NCBI GenBank assembly: GCA_020809705.1
Contig: CP085830.1
Span: 1,240,001 to 1,304,000, forward strand
Source of the DNA: Calonectria ilicicola
Lineage: Eukaryota > Ascomycota > Sordariomycetes > Hypocreales > Nectriaceae
Direction of reading: 5' to 3'
Length of the DNA: 64,000 nt
Part shown: positions 36,999-48,318 of the stretch, piece after piece
Layout: every line of letters starts with the position of its first letter
Position numbering within the stretch: position 1 is the first letter of the stretch
Notes under the pieces: generated by a model
What the model saw: only the letters and a program-made list of their open reading frames with translations
The model's database searches: none
What the model was told of the DNA's origin: nothing
Program-made: the position numbers and the translations under genes

Positions 36999-38953
36999 TC
37001 ATTCTCCCTTGATTCTTTGAAACCGAGTGACTCTTGACCCATCACTCAATTCAAGTGTAACCTCCTTACATCTGTATCCAAAGATACGAGGTGTGATAAC
37101 AAACCTAATCAGATAGTATACAATCCCCAGGCTTAAAATTCCAAGGGCAACGACCGAAGATAGCCAGTATGGCAAAGACGTACTCCCTTTTCCGCCTGGA
37201 GGCCGAACAAATGGCATGACGGTGAGGAACTATTTCCATGTCAGTTTGCTTAGAGAATCTTCAAATATAATTACGGCATCCTACAATGTTTCCAGCCATA
37301 TACATGGCAATGATCACCCATGGGGTGCGATATGGCGATTGGAAATTTTCATGCTGAGAAAGGCGCAGTTTGATCAACCCCACTGTAACCGCAGTCAACA
37401 TGACGGTACCTGGGTATGTTGACAGGCTGACAACAAAAGTAAATGCATCTCCCGCTGGAGGAGCGCAAATAAACAGGATGGTAACACCCAGGTGGAGGGC
37501 TAAGGCACTTATGGGTGTTTTGAAGGGCCTGTTTTCCATGAACAAATTAGAAAATGGCAAAATTCCATCCTTTGCAAGTTCTTGTATGATCCGAGCTGTA
37601 TAATTTAGCACTCAATACTGTCAATGGATCATGTTAATGTCACGTACGAATAGTGAAGGCTATTCCAAGAAGATGGCCAAGTGCGGAAATAGCGACAAGC
37701 GAAGGCAGAGCCTTAGTAGCGGCAGAGTTGCCGAAAACATTCTTGAACAGAGTGGCTGCCACAGTGACTTTGGCTGCTACTATGTCCTCCTTTGAAACGC
37801 CAGCAAACTGGGTTTCCGTCAATTAAAAATGGCCGAAGTGATTAAATCTGGTGAATTCTTACATAGGCCACATTCGCTAGAATGTACAGAACAGTTAGCA
37901 CGCTCATTGACACTGGCAATGCTATTTTAAGAGTCTTCTCCGGATTTCGAACTTCCGAAAGTACCTGGTGACTATTAGCAATGAAAAAACAGTGGTGAGA
38001 TTGCTACTGACAGCATTGATATTGTCGTAACCGCTATATGCAAAAATGACATTGAGAATGGCGTTGCCGATGTTGTATCCGCTGTCGGACGTCCCTTTGA
38101 AGGCATCGGTAAAATTATCCGGCTTCTCAATTTTGAGATGTCCTCCCAATGCAGCGAAACCACAGCACACGATAAAAAACAGCGTGAAGAGCTTCACTAA
38201 CGACAACACATCTTGCAACCATCTTCCGTAGCGAGGTGCGACAGTGTGAATACCGACAGCAAAAACTGCTCCTGAAATGGCGACACCACGTAGCTTCCAG
38301 GTGGTGGAATCGACGCCAGCCGCGACGAGTATATACGAGGCAAAAGTGATGGCATTACTTGCTGACACCTCTATTCATCTCATCAATTTAGCCAAAATTA
38401 TCTTTTGTAAAAAGAAACTGGCGCTCATGGATAGGGTATCTCACGTAGAAATATGCAATAGAAGGCGTAGATGCATGTCTGCAAAACTCGGGGGTGAAAT
38501 GATCGTTCCAAATAGTTTTTGAGGCCGCCTGATCTAGGGATAGCGGCACCGAATTCCAGCATGATGAATGATCCACATGTGGCTATTATTGCGCCAATGA
38601 CCCAGCACATTAGAGCCATGCCAACACTGCCGGCCGACTTGTAAATTGTGCTTGGCGTGGAAAAGATACTGCTCGTTGTCAGTGATTTGTTCTTCTAGTA
38701 ATTTCATAAGCATACCCGGCGCCGATGATTTTATTCACGACAAGCGATATTGCTCCGAATAGACCAATAGTCCGTTCTTGCAGGATATTATCCTCATTTA
38801 CTATGAGTTCCCCATGGCTGCCAGGTTCATCGCTACCACTATCGGTGGCTTGCATCGATGTGGCAGCTGTAAAAAGTAAGGTTAGCTGCATGAAAAGCCA
38901 ATCACACATGAACATCAGCACCCACCATTCATTTTTTCGCCCTTGGAATCCAT
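36999..38953 (-). CDS. Amino-acid permease, high-affinity methionine permease (Mup1) type
   Basis: Eight exons: 38926-38953, 38716-38866, 38445-38668, 38012-38370, 37863-37964, 37648-37807, 37285-37595 and 36999-37229, giving 521 aa with consistent phases. It is an APC/LAT-type transporter: helix 1 carries SLVVNKIIGAGIFSTPS with the unwound GAG motif, later SAGSVGMALMCWVIGA, SGYDNINAVLSEVRNPEKT and the C-terminal RPPGGKGSTSLPYWL. The last pattern is characteristic of the fungal Mup1/Mup3 methionine and related amino-acid permeases. It would import amino acids across the plasma membrane. It is transcribed divergently from the TauD-like gene with 734 nt between starts. Substrate assignment is by family resemblance. 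Confidence 0.88.
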
Positions 38954-39687
38954 CCTTGCTTGACCTACCCGTTCGCAGTCAGGCTAGGTGGCTTACAAAA
39001 TGAAGCGAAAGACAAGAAAGGCAAGTGGATTTTTTTCTTTTTCTTTAGGTGGTTTAAAGGGTCTTTATGAGGAGCACGTAAATGCCTTCCATTCAGACAA
39101 TAGAAGGTAGGGAAGACCATCTCCCAAGAAAAGGAATGTTTTGTTAGGGATGCCATGAGAATCCTCAATCACGTAATGCCAGGCAACGGATTCGTGCTAT
39201 CTGTTCTAGCATTATTATAGTGCATAAGTGGATCCTCATGGATTCAGTATTAAGTATCGGCTGTTGCTGCATTAGCTGATGCTGTCTTTCTGCGCGCCAT
39301 CGCTCAAAAACGGTCCTCGCTTCTGTAAATCAGCGTGCCGGATAGCCGGCGCAGTACAGTAGAGCAGCGGATACAACCCCAGATACTTTCACGTAATTGG
39401 GACACTCCAATTAGTTAGTTTCGTGTGCACGAAATAACCCGATTGTCAGATTATGGGTCGGGGTTGTAGACCGGGGTGGGATGGACCGATGTCGTGCTCG
39501 GAGCCTAAGTTATCGTGATACCAAAGCCACCCCTACATTTTTGACCAATTTAGCCAAAGTTGATTTCCCTGCCAATTCTTTGGTGGTTCTTCCATAAAAT
39601 ACAGAAACAAATGAACATACACGTTTAAAATTCTGCTGCATACTATTTCCATATTAGGACATCTTCCGTCTAGGGGTTACGAACACC
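38954..39687. promoter_or_regulatory. Shared divergent promoter of permease and TauD-like genes
   Basis: The two start codons face away from each other across this segment. The sequence TCACGTAAT occurs twice in the same orientation, at 39169-39177 and 39389-39397. It contains a CACGT core that bHLH or bZIP factors could bind. Whether it is a sulfur-regulator site is inference. No exact ATGRYRYCAT element was found by eye. Confidence 0.45.
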
Positions 39688-41044
39688 ATGTCAATTACGT
39701 TTGAACCATTTCAAGTCCCTGGAGCTAGGACCTATTATGGGAATGCCCTTCCTTATGGTATCCAGGTCAAGGGAGAGGGGGATGGTCCGCCGCCTCTCGC
39801 TCAATCCATTGTTGTTTTAAAGGAATTCTCAGCATCGGGAAAGCTTCAAAGTCTATTAGATCAACATGGCGCAGTCCTCTTCCGAGGATTTGGCCATCCA
39901 TCGGCTGACACATTTTCCCAACTTGTCTGCACTGCCGAAGAAGCACGAGGTTATCACCCATTTGAGCAAATTGGCCTGGCTGGGAAGAGAACATCGGTAG
40001 GGAATCATATTTGGACTGCCAACGAAGGTTCCTCCAAAAAGCGATTTTATCAGCATAATGAGGTTAGTGGTCTAGTACAATAACATACAACATCTAACAT
40101 CTTGTGCAGTATTCGAGGTATACTCGTTTCCCCTCAAATATCCACTTTTATTCGGTCAAAAAGGCCCCCAAAGGTAAGCACAGTTTTGGCATCATTGATG
40201 GTTGTTTCCTTTTTAAAAAGCAACCTCAAAAGCTGTGGAAAGAATTTCTTTCTAACAACTCTGTAATCGAAAATTATAGGTGGTTTGTCGCCAATCGCCC
40301 ACAGCGCCAACCTGTTTGACAAGGTCAACGGTGAAATCCCGGATCTAGTCAAGGAAGTCCACAGTCGCGGCCTCGGAATGAAGATGGTTTTTCGAGCGCC
40401 CGGAAAAGAAGGTGAAGAGAATGACAACCCATTTAACTGGGCAGGGAAGTTTAGCTTCGGTCAAAAGCTAGCTGAAGGCGATGATGAGGAAACACAACGG
40501 CGAAAAGTGGAGGAGCAGGTTCAACGACTGACTTCGGACTTCAAATGGAATGATGATGATAGTCTTGAATTAACCCAGCATATTCCCGGTAGGATACCAA
40601 TATCACCTTCTTTTTTCCGACTTGTATCACTGACTAAATTGCGCCAGGCCTCCGAAGAGCGCCCGTCAGCGGTCGCCCTGTCTGGTTTAACGGACTGGTT
40701 GGCCGACATGGAATGACTAGGGATATGCAAGCCCTTGAACCTCCACATCTCGGAACAGATGGAATGACTTGTGAGAATATTTTGCGTTACTGATACACAG
40801 TGATATCTGCTAACTCCTGATAGACTTGCCCTCGGAATACGGAGATGGAACTCCAATCCCACGGGAATATCTTAATAAGCTCATTGATGTCGCGGATAAG
40901 GAAGAGATTTTTCTTGCTCTTGAAGAAGGTGATATCTTATTCGTGGACAATTACCAGGTATCCCATGGTCGACAGCCATGGGAGGGCGAGAGACAGCTCC
41001 TTGTTTCAATGTGGGAAGGCCCTACGCCAATTGGAGCTTACTAA
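39688..41044 (+). CDS. TauD/TfdA-type Fe(II)/2-oxoglutarate dioxygenase
   Basis: Exons 39688-40062, 40110-40173, 40280-40588, 40648-40770 and 40824-41044 encode 363 aa. The predicted iron ligands are visible: His and Glu in FYQHNE near residue 123-125 and the distal His in DNYQVSHGR near the C-terminus. SMWEGPTPIGAY closes the protein. GAVLFRGFG is the family block. Members oxidise sulfonates such as taurine, alkyl sulfates, carnitine precursors or secondary metabolites with 2-oxoglutarate and O2. Divergence from a methionine-permease-like gene suggests sulfur-compound use, but a biosynthetic role is also possible. All four introns are short and phases agree. Confidence 0.88.
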
Positions 41045-41620
41045 ATGAGATGATCATAAAGTCTATTTTCTTCCTACAGATTAAAAGTAAAAAAAAAATG
41101 ATCACTTTCGGGATTAATCTGTCTGCTTTCTTCGTCCAAACGCTACACCAAGGGTAGTAAAGTCCAGAGATTAAACCACCAAAAGTCGAAAGTAAGAAGG
41201 CGGTGCTTTCCGGGCGCTCCGGAAAATTGAATGGTCTAGATAAGATAAGTCGTGTCGGTACTGGCTTGTCCTCGTGGTGTAGTCATCCATGCAGACCTAG
41301 TGGTCAGATCTGACGTCGGCGTTGGAGAAATAAGCCGCCTATTGGCTATGTTTCTGTTGAATTGTTAATCGCCGAGGTTTAGTGTAAGAAATCCTACTAT
41401 GGCAGCGATGTTAGTGGCTACTGCGGAGGTCAAGGGTATGTAAGGCCTCCTGCATTTGATTTGCAAAAAAGAAGGTGAAAATGTAAAAATGCCTTTGACC
41501 CGTCCCATGAGGTCCTGATTGATTCTCGCGCAGACATACTCATTGCCATCTCGTGAAATCACGGTGGCCTTGCTTGCAGATCCCTTATTGACTCTCACCC
41601 CATACCTATCAGCCGTCAAT
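41045..41620. other. Intergenic region
   Basis: 3' region of the dioxygenase gene and promoter of the F-box/ankyrin gene. No feature recognised. Confidence 0.6.
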
Positions 41621-43620
41621 ATGGCCAGACTGACAGATCTACCCGTCGAAATCGTGCTCGAAATTTTGGGCAACCTGACTGGACTCGACGAAATCAGCTG
41701 TTTCAGTCGCAGCTGCCGTCCCATGCACTATTTGGCTTTCTGGAAACTATACGATGCTATACTTCCAAAAACCTGGACTGAAAGAATGACCGCCAGGCCA
41801 ATGTTATGTAGAGTATTCATTCATGCGGTTCATTGCGACTCATCAATTATAATACGGTGGCTAACATCACACCCGCTTGCCTCAATCTTGAAAGGGTTAG
41901 TCGCGAGTGAGAGGCCAAAATTTTATTTGCATCTCTCAAACTGACGTCAAAAAAAGGATTGTTGACCCTTTTGCCCGCCGCTTCGAAATTACCCATTTGC
42001 ACTATTCCATCCTTTGCGATGCTCCGAAAGTAGCAAGTGAGTTAGTCAAGTACGGCGCGGATATCCATCTCGAAGACGGGGCATATCCTGATCTTGTACC
42101 ACTCTATTTGGCATTAGCACGTCCTCATACCTGTACCAAAGAGGAACTCAACAATGACCTCCGCATTGCATGCAGCTACGCCTTGCCAAGAACTGCAAAA
42201 GTACTTCTCGTTCGAGGAGCTGATCCTAATGCTCTCAGCTGTTTTGGGCTCGCAGCTATTCACATGGCAGTCATGAAAAGGTTGCCCTGGCGTCGCTTTA
42301 TCCAGATTCATCGTTTTGCATTTTGTAATGGTCTAGTAAATGAAGATCAGGACATCACATGGAACTCTCAGATTCTTAAAACATTGTCTATCTTGCTTGA
42401 TTTTGGCGGAGACCCGAATCTTGCTTCAGCGACTTCTCGAGTTCACACATGTGACTCCAAATGTTGGCGTTCGCCAGACTGTGAACACCGAGGGCAAAGG
42501 ATTTTGCACTTTGCTTGCTCTCTTGGTGATAAACATACGGTTCAGACTCTTGTCAAGAATGGAGCAAACCCTCAGTTGGTCGACGAAGACGGATACCTCC
42601 CGTTGTTCCCTGCTCTAGCTCAGGGTCACGAAGACACTGCGGAATTCCTCCTAAACTATTTCCCTGCGTCTATCAACCCTATTGCGTCAAAGACGCTATC
42701 CAGTACTACACTACACATTGCCTGTCGATTTGCCTCGTCAACCATTGTCAGCATGTTACTTGCACGCGATGCCGATCCTAATGTTACAGACACTCTCGGA
42801 CGCACGCCTCTTCATGAAGCCTTGTCACAAGATGCCGAAAATCTAGAAAGCAATCTCGTGGAGATTATTTACTGCCTAAAGGATCATGCTGGTTCTCCAG
42901 ACATAAAAATGGCGGAAGGGGGGAGTGTGTATGACATAGCAGCCTCGCATAGATCCAAACGGGTGCGAGAAATATTCCAAGGCCTGGAACCGAATGAATT
43001 CCACTTGGAATATGAAGTAACAGGAGAATCTGAAATATTAATCGAGTATGTTAATCGCACGATCAGATTGAAATGCAGAAAGTTAACCACTGACCGTTGA
43101 CAGTGAAGACGATGAGATTATTCTGCCATCGTCATTTTTAACACTTCCCTTAATGTGTAGACAACAAATTGCACGGCAACCACGGAAAATGGAAGATGTC
43201 AATTGCGACGAATCGTTTCCACAACTTACCTTGTTACAAAGCGAGGCTAAACTTCTAAGGCCACCGCCATCTATCTGGTGTGATGAGGACAAAAGAAAAC
43301 AACTCATAGTGAAGGAACGCCCAGCATTGTCACTCCACAAAAGTTTCAAACGTCACACAATGGGTCGGGGAACTTACAATGGCGATTCCCGACTAGAGCC
43401 AACCCCAGGACCTGCTCCAACAGAATTAGGCGAAACAGATTCCTCAAAATTTTGGGCTACCTTCGCAAAACTACCGAAAGCACAACAAGTGAATCTAGTT
43501 AATCCGAATTACACGGGAAACAAAGCTCGTGAAAAAGATCAAAACAAATCAAACCCCAACACTCGGAACGGACGAAAGAGTAAAAAGGTGACCTGGATTC
43601 CGGTGGATTTGTCACTCTGA
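41621..43620 (+). CDS. F-box protein with ankyrin repeats
   Basis: Exons 41621-41895, 41957-43045 and 43104-43620 give 626 aa. An N-terminal F-box (LTDLPVEIVLEILGNLTGLD) is followed by ankyrin repeats (YGADIHLEDGAYPDLVPLYL, RGADPNALSCFGLAAIHMAV, RDADPNVTDTLGRTPLHEAL). The second intron (GTATGT ... TTGACAG) joins the ankyrin exon to a C-terminal exon that otherwise looks like a separate open frame. The tail is basic and ends RKSKKVTWIPVDLSL. Such proteins are expected to present substrates to SCF ubiquitin ligases, with the repeats as the recognition arm. The first splice (GG|G) removes a short frame-shifting segment. Confidence 0.87.
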
Positions 43621-43956
43621 CATTGCAGTAGTTGGATGGTTGGTGGTGATATCCTGGAAGTTGAATCATAGAGGCTTCTATGAATGTATTCATCCATGTT
43701 GGTAGACAGAAAATGATACAGTCACATGTGCTGTGCTGCGTTGTATGAACTTATACGTGGAACTAGCCAGGTCAAATTCTGCAATGACGGCATTCATAGA
43801 GCTATGATGAGCAAAAAGGTAAGGCTCGCAAAAAGTCAGCACTCCCGTGCACAAGGAATCATTTGCGACTATTTGAATTCTTCAACCGATGGGAGGCGAC
43901 AAAAAATTGACAAAAAATAAGCCTCGCTTTAGCAATCGCATCTTTTGTATAGGAAC
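43621..43956. other. Intergenic spacer with conserved tRNA 3' flank
   Basis: The last 40-odd bases before the tRNA (43910-43956) match the equivalent flank of the two other tRNA-Lys copies. Otherwise nothing seen. Confidence 0.6.
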
Positions 43957-44041
43957 AGCCCGATGCGGGGGTCGAACCCGCAACCTTGAGATTTCGTGTA
44001 CTCTTAAGAGTCTCACGCTCTACCGATTGAGCTAACCGGGT
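43957..44041 (-). tRNA. tRNA-Lys (anticodon CTT) with intron, copy 1
   Basis: Cloverleaf on the minus strand: D arm TAGCTCAATCGGTAGAGC, anticodon stem TGAGA/TCTCA, loop CTCTTAA, T arm GCGGG-TTCGACC-CCCGC, and a 12-nt intron after the base 3' to the anticodon. The first base is A where the two other copies have G, leaving an A-C mismatch at the first acceptor pair. This copy may therefore be weakened or non-functional. It shares flanking sequence with the copies at 51600 and 54518. Confidence 0.88.
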
Positions 44042-44415
44042 GTGGCTCTTATTGGTTGAAAGTGCAAGCTCTTAATGGTGACTTTATGCCTCAGACGGAC
44101 AGAATCAAAATGCTCACAGCTACGGACCCACTCTGGATCCACAGTTCGCCCACAGGAGTTGACTGGCGAACAGTCTTTCACAGCAATCAAATTATTTTCC
44201 ACCTATGTGCAAAAATTCCAGGCTGCAATATACTGCTCTCTAGCATCCATTTGTTTCTGAAGGGGCTTGTTCTTTCTTAGTTTAGATCCAAGATGTTGCT
44301 GAATCTGCTTCAAATTATCGCCAGTCAAACTGACTAGTGCCCCAAATTCTTTTCTGGTGTCCCGCCCCACGATCCCTGAATGAGAAGCAAAAAGAACGCA
44401 AAAAGTAAATGAACA
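44042..44415. other. Spacer between two tRNA genes
   Basis: The first 20 bases repeat the 5' flank of the other tRNA-Lys copies. No gene supported. Confidence 0.6.
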
Positions 44416-44506
44416 GGGTCTGGCCGGGGATTGAACCCGGGACCTCTCGCAAGCTATGCTATAGGGTTTTCCCTAAGCGAGAATCATACCACTAGACCAC
44501 CAGACC
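44416..44506 (-). tRNA. tRNA-Pro (anticodon AGG) with intron
   Basis: Minus-strand cloverleaf with acceptor GGTCTGG/CCAGACC, D arm GTCTAGTGGTATGAT, anticodon stem CTCGC/GCGAG with loop beginning TTAGGG (anticodon AGG), and T arm CCGGG-TTCAATC-CCCGG. An intron of about 18-20 nt follows position 37. Discriminator C. Confidence 0.9.
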
Positions 44507-45311
44507 AATCAAGCTTCGCTTGACTTTGGATTGTGGCCGGAGACGCTGCGGCAAAGCGGTTAAGTCTATGGGTGTTAATTCCCGTAGGGGCCAGAATCGC
44601 GAAAACCCATAAACCAAAAGGATATAAGTTGTTCTCCTAAATATTTTGTGCCCAAAATCCAAAATAACTTCGGTTCTAGGTCCCATTTTTCACGTTCTTG
44701 TTTGTTAGCAAAAAACCATCTGTTGGTCTCATCGCTAGCATTAAAACGTAGTGTTGGATGAACTGATTCAAGTTTGACATGCTGGCAAGAGCATTCTCCA
44801 CAAGTTTCCGTAAAAGCCCAAGATATGGGAGGGTTATTTATTATTTTTATTTAATAAGTTCCAATTCTCTTTGTCGCCCTGCCCTTTGCGTGATCTAATT
44901 TTGAGACCTGAGGTTTTCTCATCTGCAACTATAGGGTATTCACGCAACTGGACGATCCTCAAAAATGTCTCTTGACAAGTGGGGCCTTGTTGACAAAGTT
45001 CTTTTGCATTGGTGACTTGTCAAATGGTAGAGGGAGGAGGCAATTGAGGCAAAATATCGATGACAATTATCGCTTTCCAATGCCACCTCGGCTTGAATAT
45101 GGGCTTTTCTAAGGCCAATTTCATGCGATTGTAATTAAGAGTCAACAATCACAACTTGAGGCGACCTCACCGCAATTAGAGGCAATATTTGAGTGATGTC
45201 ATTGGCTGAATTCATTGTATTGCTACTTAGGAAATTCTCATACTATCTAATCTGTCTTTGGTTCATTGAACTTGAATTGCATATTCACCGTAATGATTCT
45301 GGAGGGGTGCT
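44507..45311. other. Intergenic region
   Basis: Between tRNA-Pro and the 3' end of the UbiA-like gene. AT-rich around 44830-44860. No gene supported. Confidence 0.6.
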
Positions 45312-46379
45312 CTACCAGCGGGATAGTAATGGTACAGAGTACAACACGGGCAGCCAGAGCAGAGCATACCAATGAAACGTGAGCCTATCGGCTTTGGTGG
45401 ACCGAAAGCATAACATTCGGATGCTCATAAAGATTCCCACCAACAAGGGCAGCCCGGAGACTACTGTGATGCGGAAACCCCAGTACAAAGGGCATGCGGC
45501 AGACCAGACCAACACGAGTATAGCAGTCAACACACGCGTGACGCCATCCCCAAGGAGGATTGGCACTGTGCACCTCCCACGGGCAGCATCGCCTACCTGG
45601 TCTCTCAAGTCCTGAACTTGTACCGTGGTAAGGATTGCTAAGCTGACTAAGGCAGACCACTCAAATGTAGATCTGTTTAGCGGCAAACCCATTGCTTGTG
45701 CAGCTACCCGACTCCCACCAAGATTCCCACTCATGAAGAACAAAGAATTACAAAGATTCTTTCCCCACGGTGAGTTAGATACTCCACCAGCATCGTGAAG
45801 TCTTGCTGTAATCATAAAGGTAATAGCTTCAGGGAAGCCACCTAGCCATACACTACTGGCAACCAACAACATCAAGAAGGCCCGAACATACCATCGTTCA
45901 GCTGCCTCCACAGAAAGCCTTCCGGAGGGGATTGCACGCCATGGCTTATTGATCCTATCCTCTTCAATGGATTCAGGGTCTTTTTGGTTGCTCAAATCAA
46001 AGTAGAAGAGGAAGAGCCAAGTGTATAGTGCCGTGTGCATGAAAGCAAAGGACTGTTGTGGCCAATTTGGTGATGAATCTGAGATAAAAGATCCAGAGGT
46101 GATGCCGAATATGGCAAACAATACAACAGATGCCATATGCCTTGATGTTGCTTTCAGTAATCAAGTAGGCAATGGATATAGCTTCCGAGAACTTGAACAG
46201 AACCGCACTGAACTGAAGAAACTGTCAGCTTAATTGCAATCAAAATCGAAATACATTATGGGGACAGGTTTGCTTACACGAGATAAGACGGACATTGTAG
46301 CAGGACCGCTTTTCCGTGGAAAAATATGTGATTCGCTCGAATTGCGAAGAGTTTGATCAGAAGCTGAGATAGGATTCAT
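45312..46379 (-). pseudogene. UbiA-type prenyltransferase gene with an apparent frameshift
   Basis: An open frame from 46136 to 45312 encodes 274 aa of a UbiA-superfamily membrane prenyltransferase. It has the first metal-binding Asp region in FYFDLSNQKDPESIEEDRIN with KPWRAIPSGR, and the second in VQDLRDQVGDAARGRCTVP, plus several hydrophobic helices. Upstream, an exon from 46379 splices (donor about 46276, acceptor TTCTTCAG at about 46214) into a segment ending AYLITESNIK, which matches the usual lead-in to helix 1. That segment is one base out of frame with the rest (junction at about 46140), and no GT lies between them. So the gene either carries a one-base insertion, uses another acceptor, or starts at the internal ATG 46136. 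Confidence 0.7.
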
Positions 46380-48318
46380 GGCAGGCAACTGTGAGAGCGT
46401 GAAGAACCAGAGATTAGAATCAGATGATAGAGTGAGTTGGTGAGCTTTTGCTGACTTGGGTATCGTATGCTCAATATGTACCCACGTACACCCCATGAGC
46501 TGAATCATTTCAGGGGTATTTTCTACGGCACAGAAAGCTAGTGAAGACATGCTCTGAGAAGAACGTGTTGGTGGCGTGGCATCGTATACAACCACGTGCT
46601 GCTGGACTGTTGTTGGTTTCCACTTGAAGCTATTTAGCACAACGCCCTACATCAACGCCCTTTCATACATTGTGGGTTTTGTTGCGCCATTAATTTAGGA
46701 AGTTGACCGAAAAGCCATTTTATTAATGAAATCTACTAGCCCATGATTTCTTTTGAAATAGCGATACTGAAGCAATAGAACAGTTGGTAGCTCCAATGTG
46801 ATTGAATTGGATACTGTTCCAAACTGTAGTAAGGCAATAAGTACAATATTAACTGAACTATGACTAATTCTAAGATCATATCCGACCCCCATTATTTAGT
46901 TGGTAGAAAGCCTTTACTGCTGTTGGTGGCGAACTGCATGTGGAGGCTAGCCACTAACTGCAGGTTGATACCAAGGATCAACTCTAGCCACCACCAACTG
47001 CAACGAAAAGATGCAACTAAATAGATCGCGTCAATTAATGCCTGCCGCGTGGATTTACGTCGCATTCATGCTCCTTAATCTCGGTCCGATTGGCATCATT
47101 GGCCTCTACGTACTTGGATTCTGAATCTGATACAGTACCCTGCCCCGTAACGCCACAATCCGACTAACGCTATTTTAAGTCTTGACAGCGGGTTGTTGAC
47201 GTAGTGGCTCTACGAACCCCGCTAATCGGATCATCCATCGATATGGCATAAATGGGATTTTTTATCCAGTCGATCTTGGTTTAATTTAATATCAAGCAAC
47301 ACGGGGAACCGATCGCGAAAAATCACGGATCAGCAACCTAGGCTTTTGTGCTATGCAATAAGCTTTGCATACATGACCCTGAAGCAAGGAGTTTTAATTG
47401 CGTTGACCGACTTTTCCTGTAAACCTTAACAAAACCCTGATACAAGGATACCATTCTCCCCGCTGACAAAGCCTAAACCAAGCCAATACCACGGAATGTC
47501 GTACGAGATGTCTTTTTGTCCTCATAACTGCAGCCTGATCTCTCAAATTTTGCTTTTTCATTCAGCTGATCAACTCTCCGGCCGGAAGGCTATCGGGGCA
47601 CATGCTTGATGAAGTAGCGTTGCCCTGGATCCTACGGGTAGTGGGGGTCACGGTTACATTGAAGTTTTTGTCGTGTTAACTGACGGGGCTATCTAGGTTT
47701 CTTATAGTTACAATTGCTAACCAAGAGTGGCAAATTTCCCCCGAGATCGCTGTCGCCCTGGTTGGTTGATTCGGTTGATCGTGTTGATCAAGGGTGATCA
47801 CAAATCAGTTCCGCGATGCCAAAGTCACCCGCGGCAAAGCCAGTAAGGGTTAGCTTATTTCAGAAAACCAACTGGCATTGTTTGTTTGTAAATTACGGCT
47901 ACAAATTACAACCGGATTGGTTCAGATGATAAGGCTGTTATTTATTACTGGATGATCCGGTTGGGCGACCGAGACGATCTACCGAGAGTGGCAGATCACA
48001 TTCGATTGTGGCAAAATCGGGAGATATTGCCCCTTCAAACCATGAAGCTCAATATATACTTTGAATTAGATCGGGTAAGGGCCATGAAGATAAAATTCGC
48101 AGAACAACTCGTATTTTGCTGTTTGTGGTGTGAAGTATCATCACATTTTGAGTATGATATTGAGTAGCTAACGAGATTTGCAAATGACATTAACGAGCTC
48201 AACAGTTCCCAGTAAAATGAGTCATGGTTTCTTTCAAATAAAAAAGCACCAGGGAGCTTTGGTAAGCCGGGTTACATGGATATTTGAAATTCGCTTTCAC
48301 GATACGCTCACATGACCA
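46380..48318. other. 1.9-kb gene-poor region
   Basis: No gene supported. The open frame at 46230-46640 overlaps the 5' part of the UbiA-like locus. The one at 47952-48167 has no domain. Nothing repetitive stood out. Confidence 0.55.

Noticed and set aside
41621..43100. F-box/ankyrin gene ending at the stop at 43098-43100
   Set aside because: A standard intron (donor 43046, acceptor 43103) removes that stop and joins an in-frame C-terminal exon to 43620, so the longer model is preferred.
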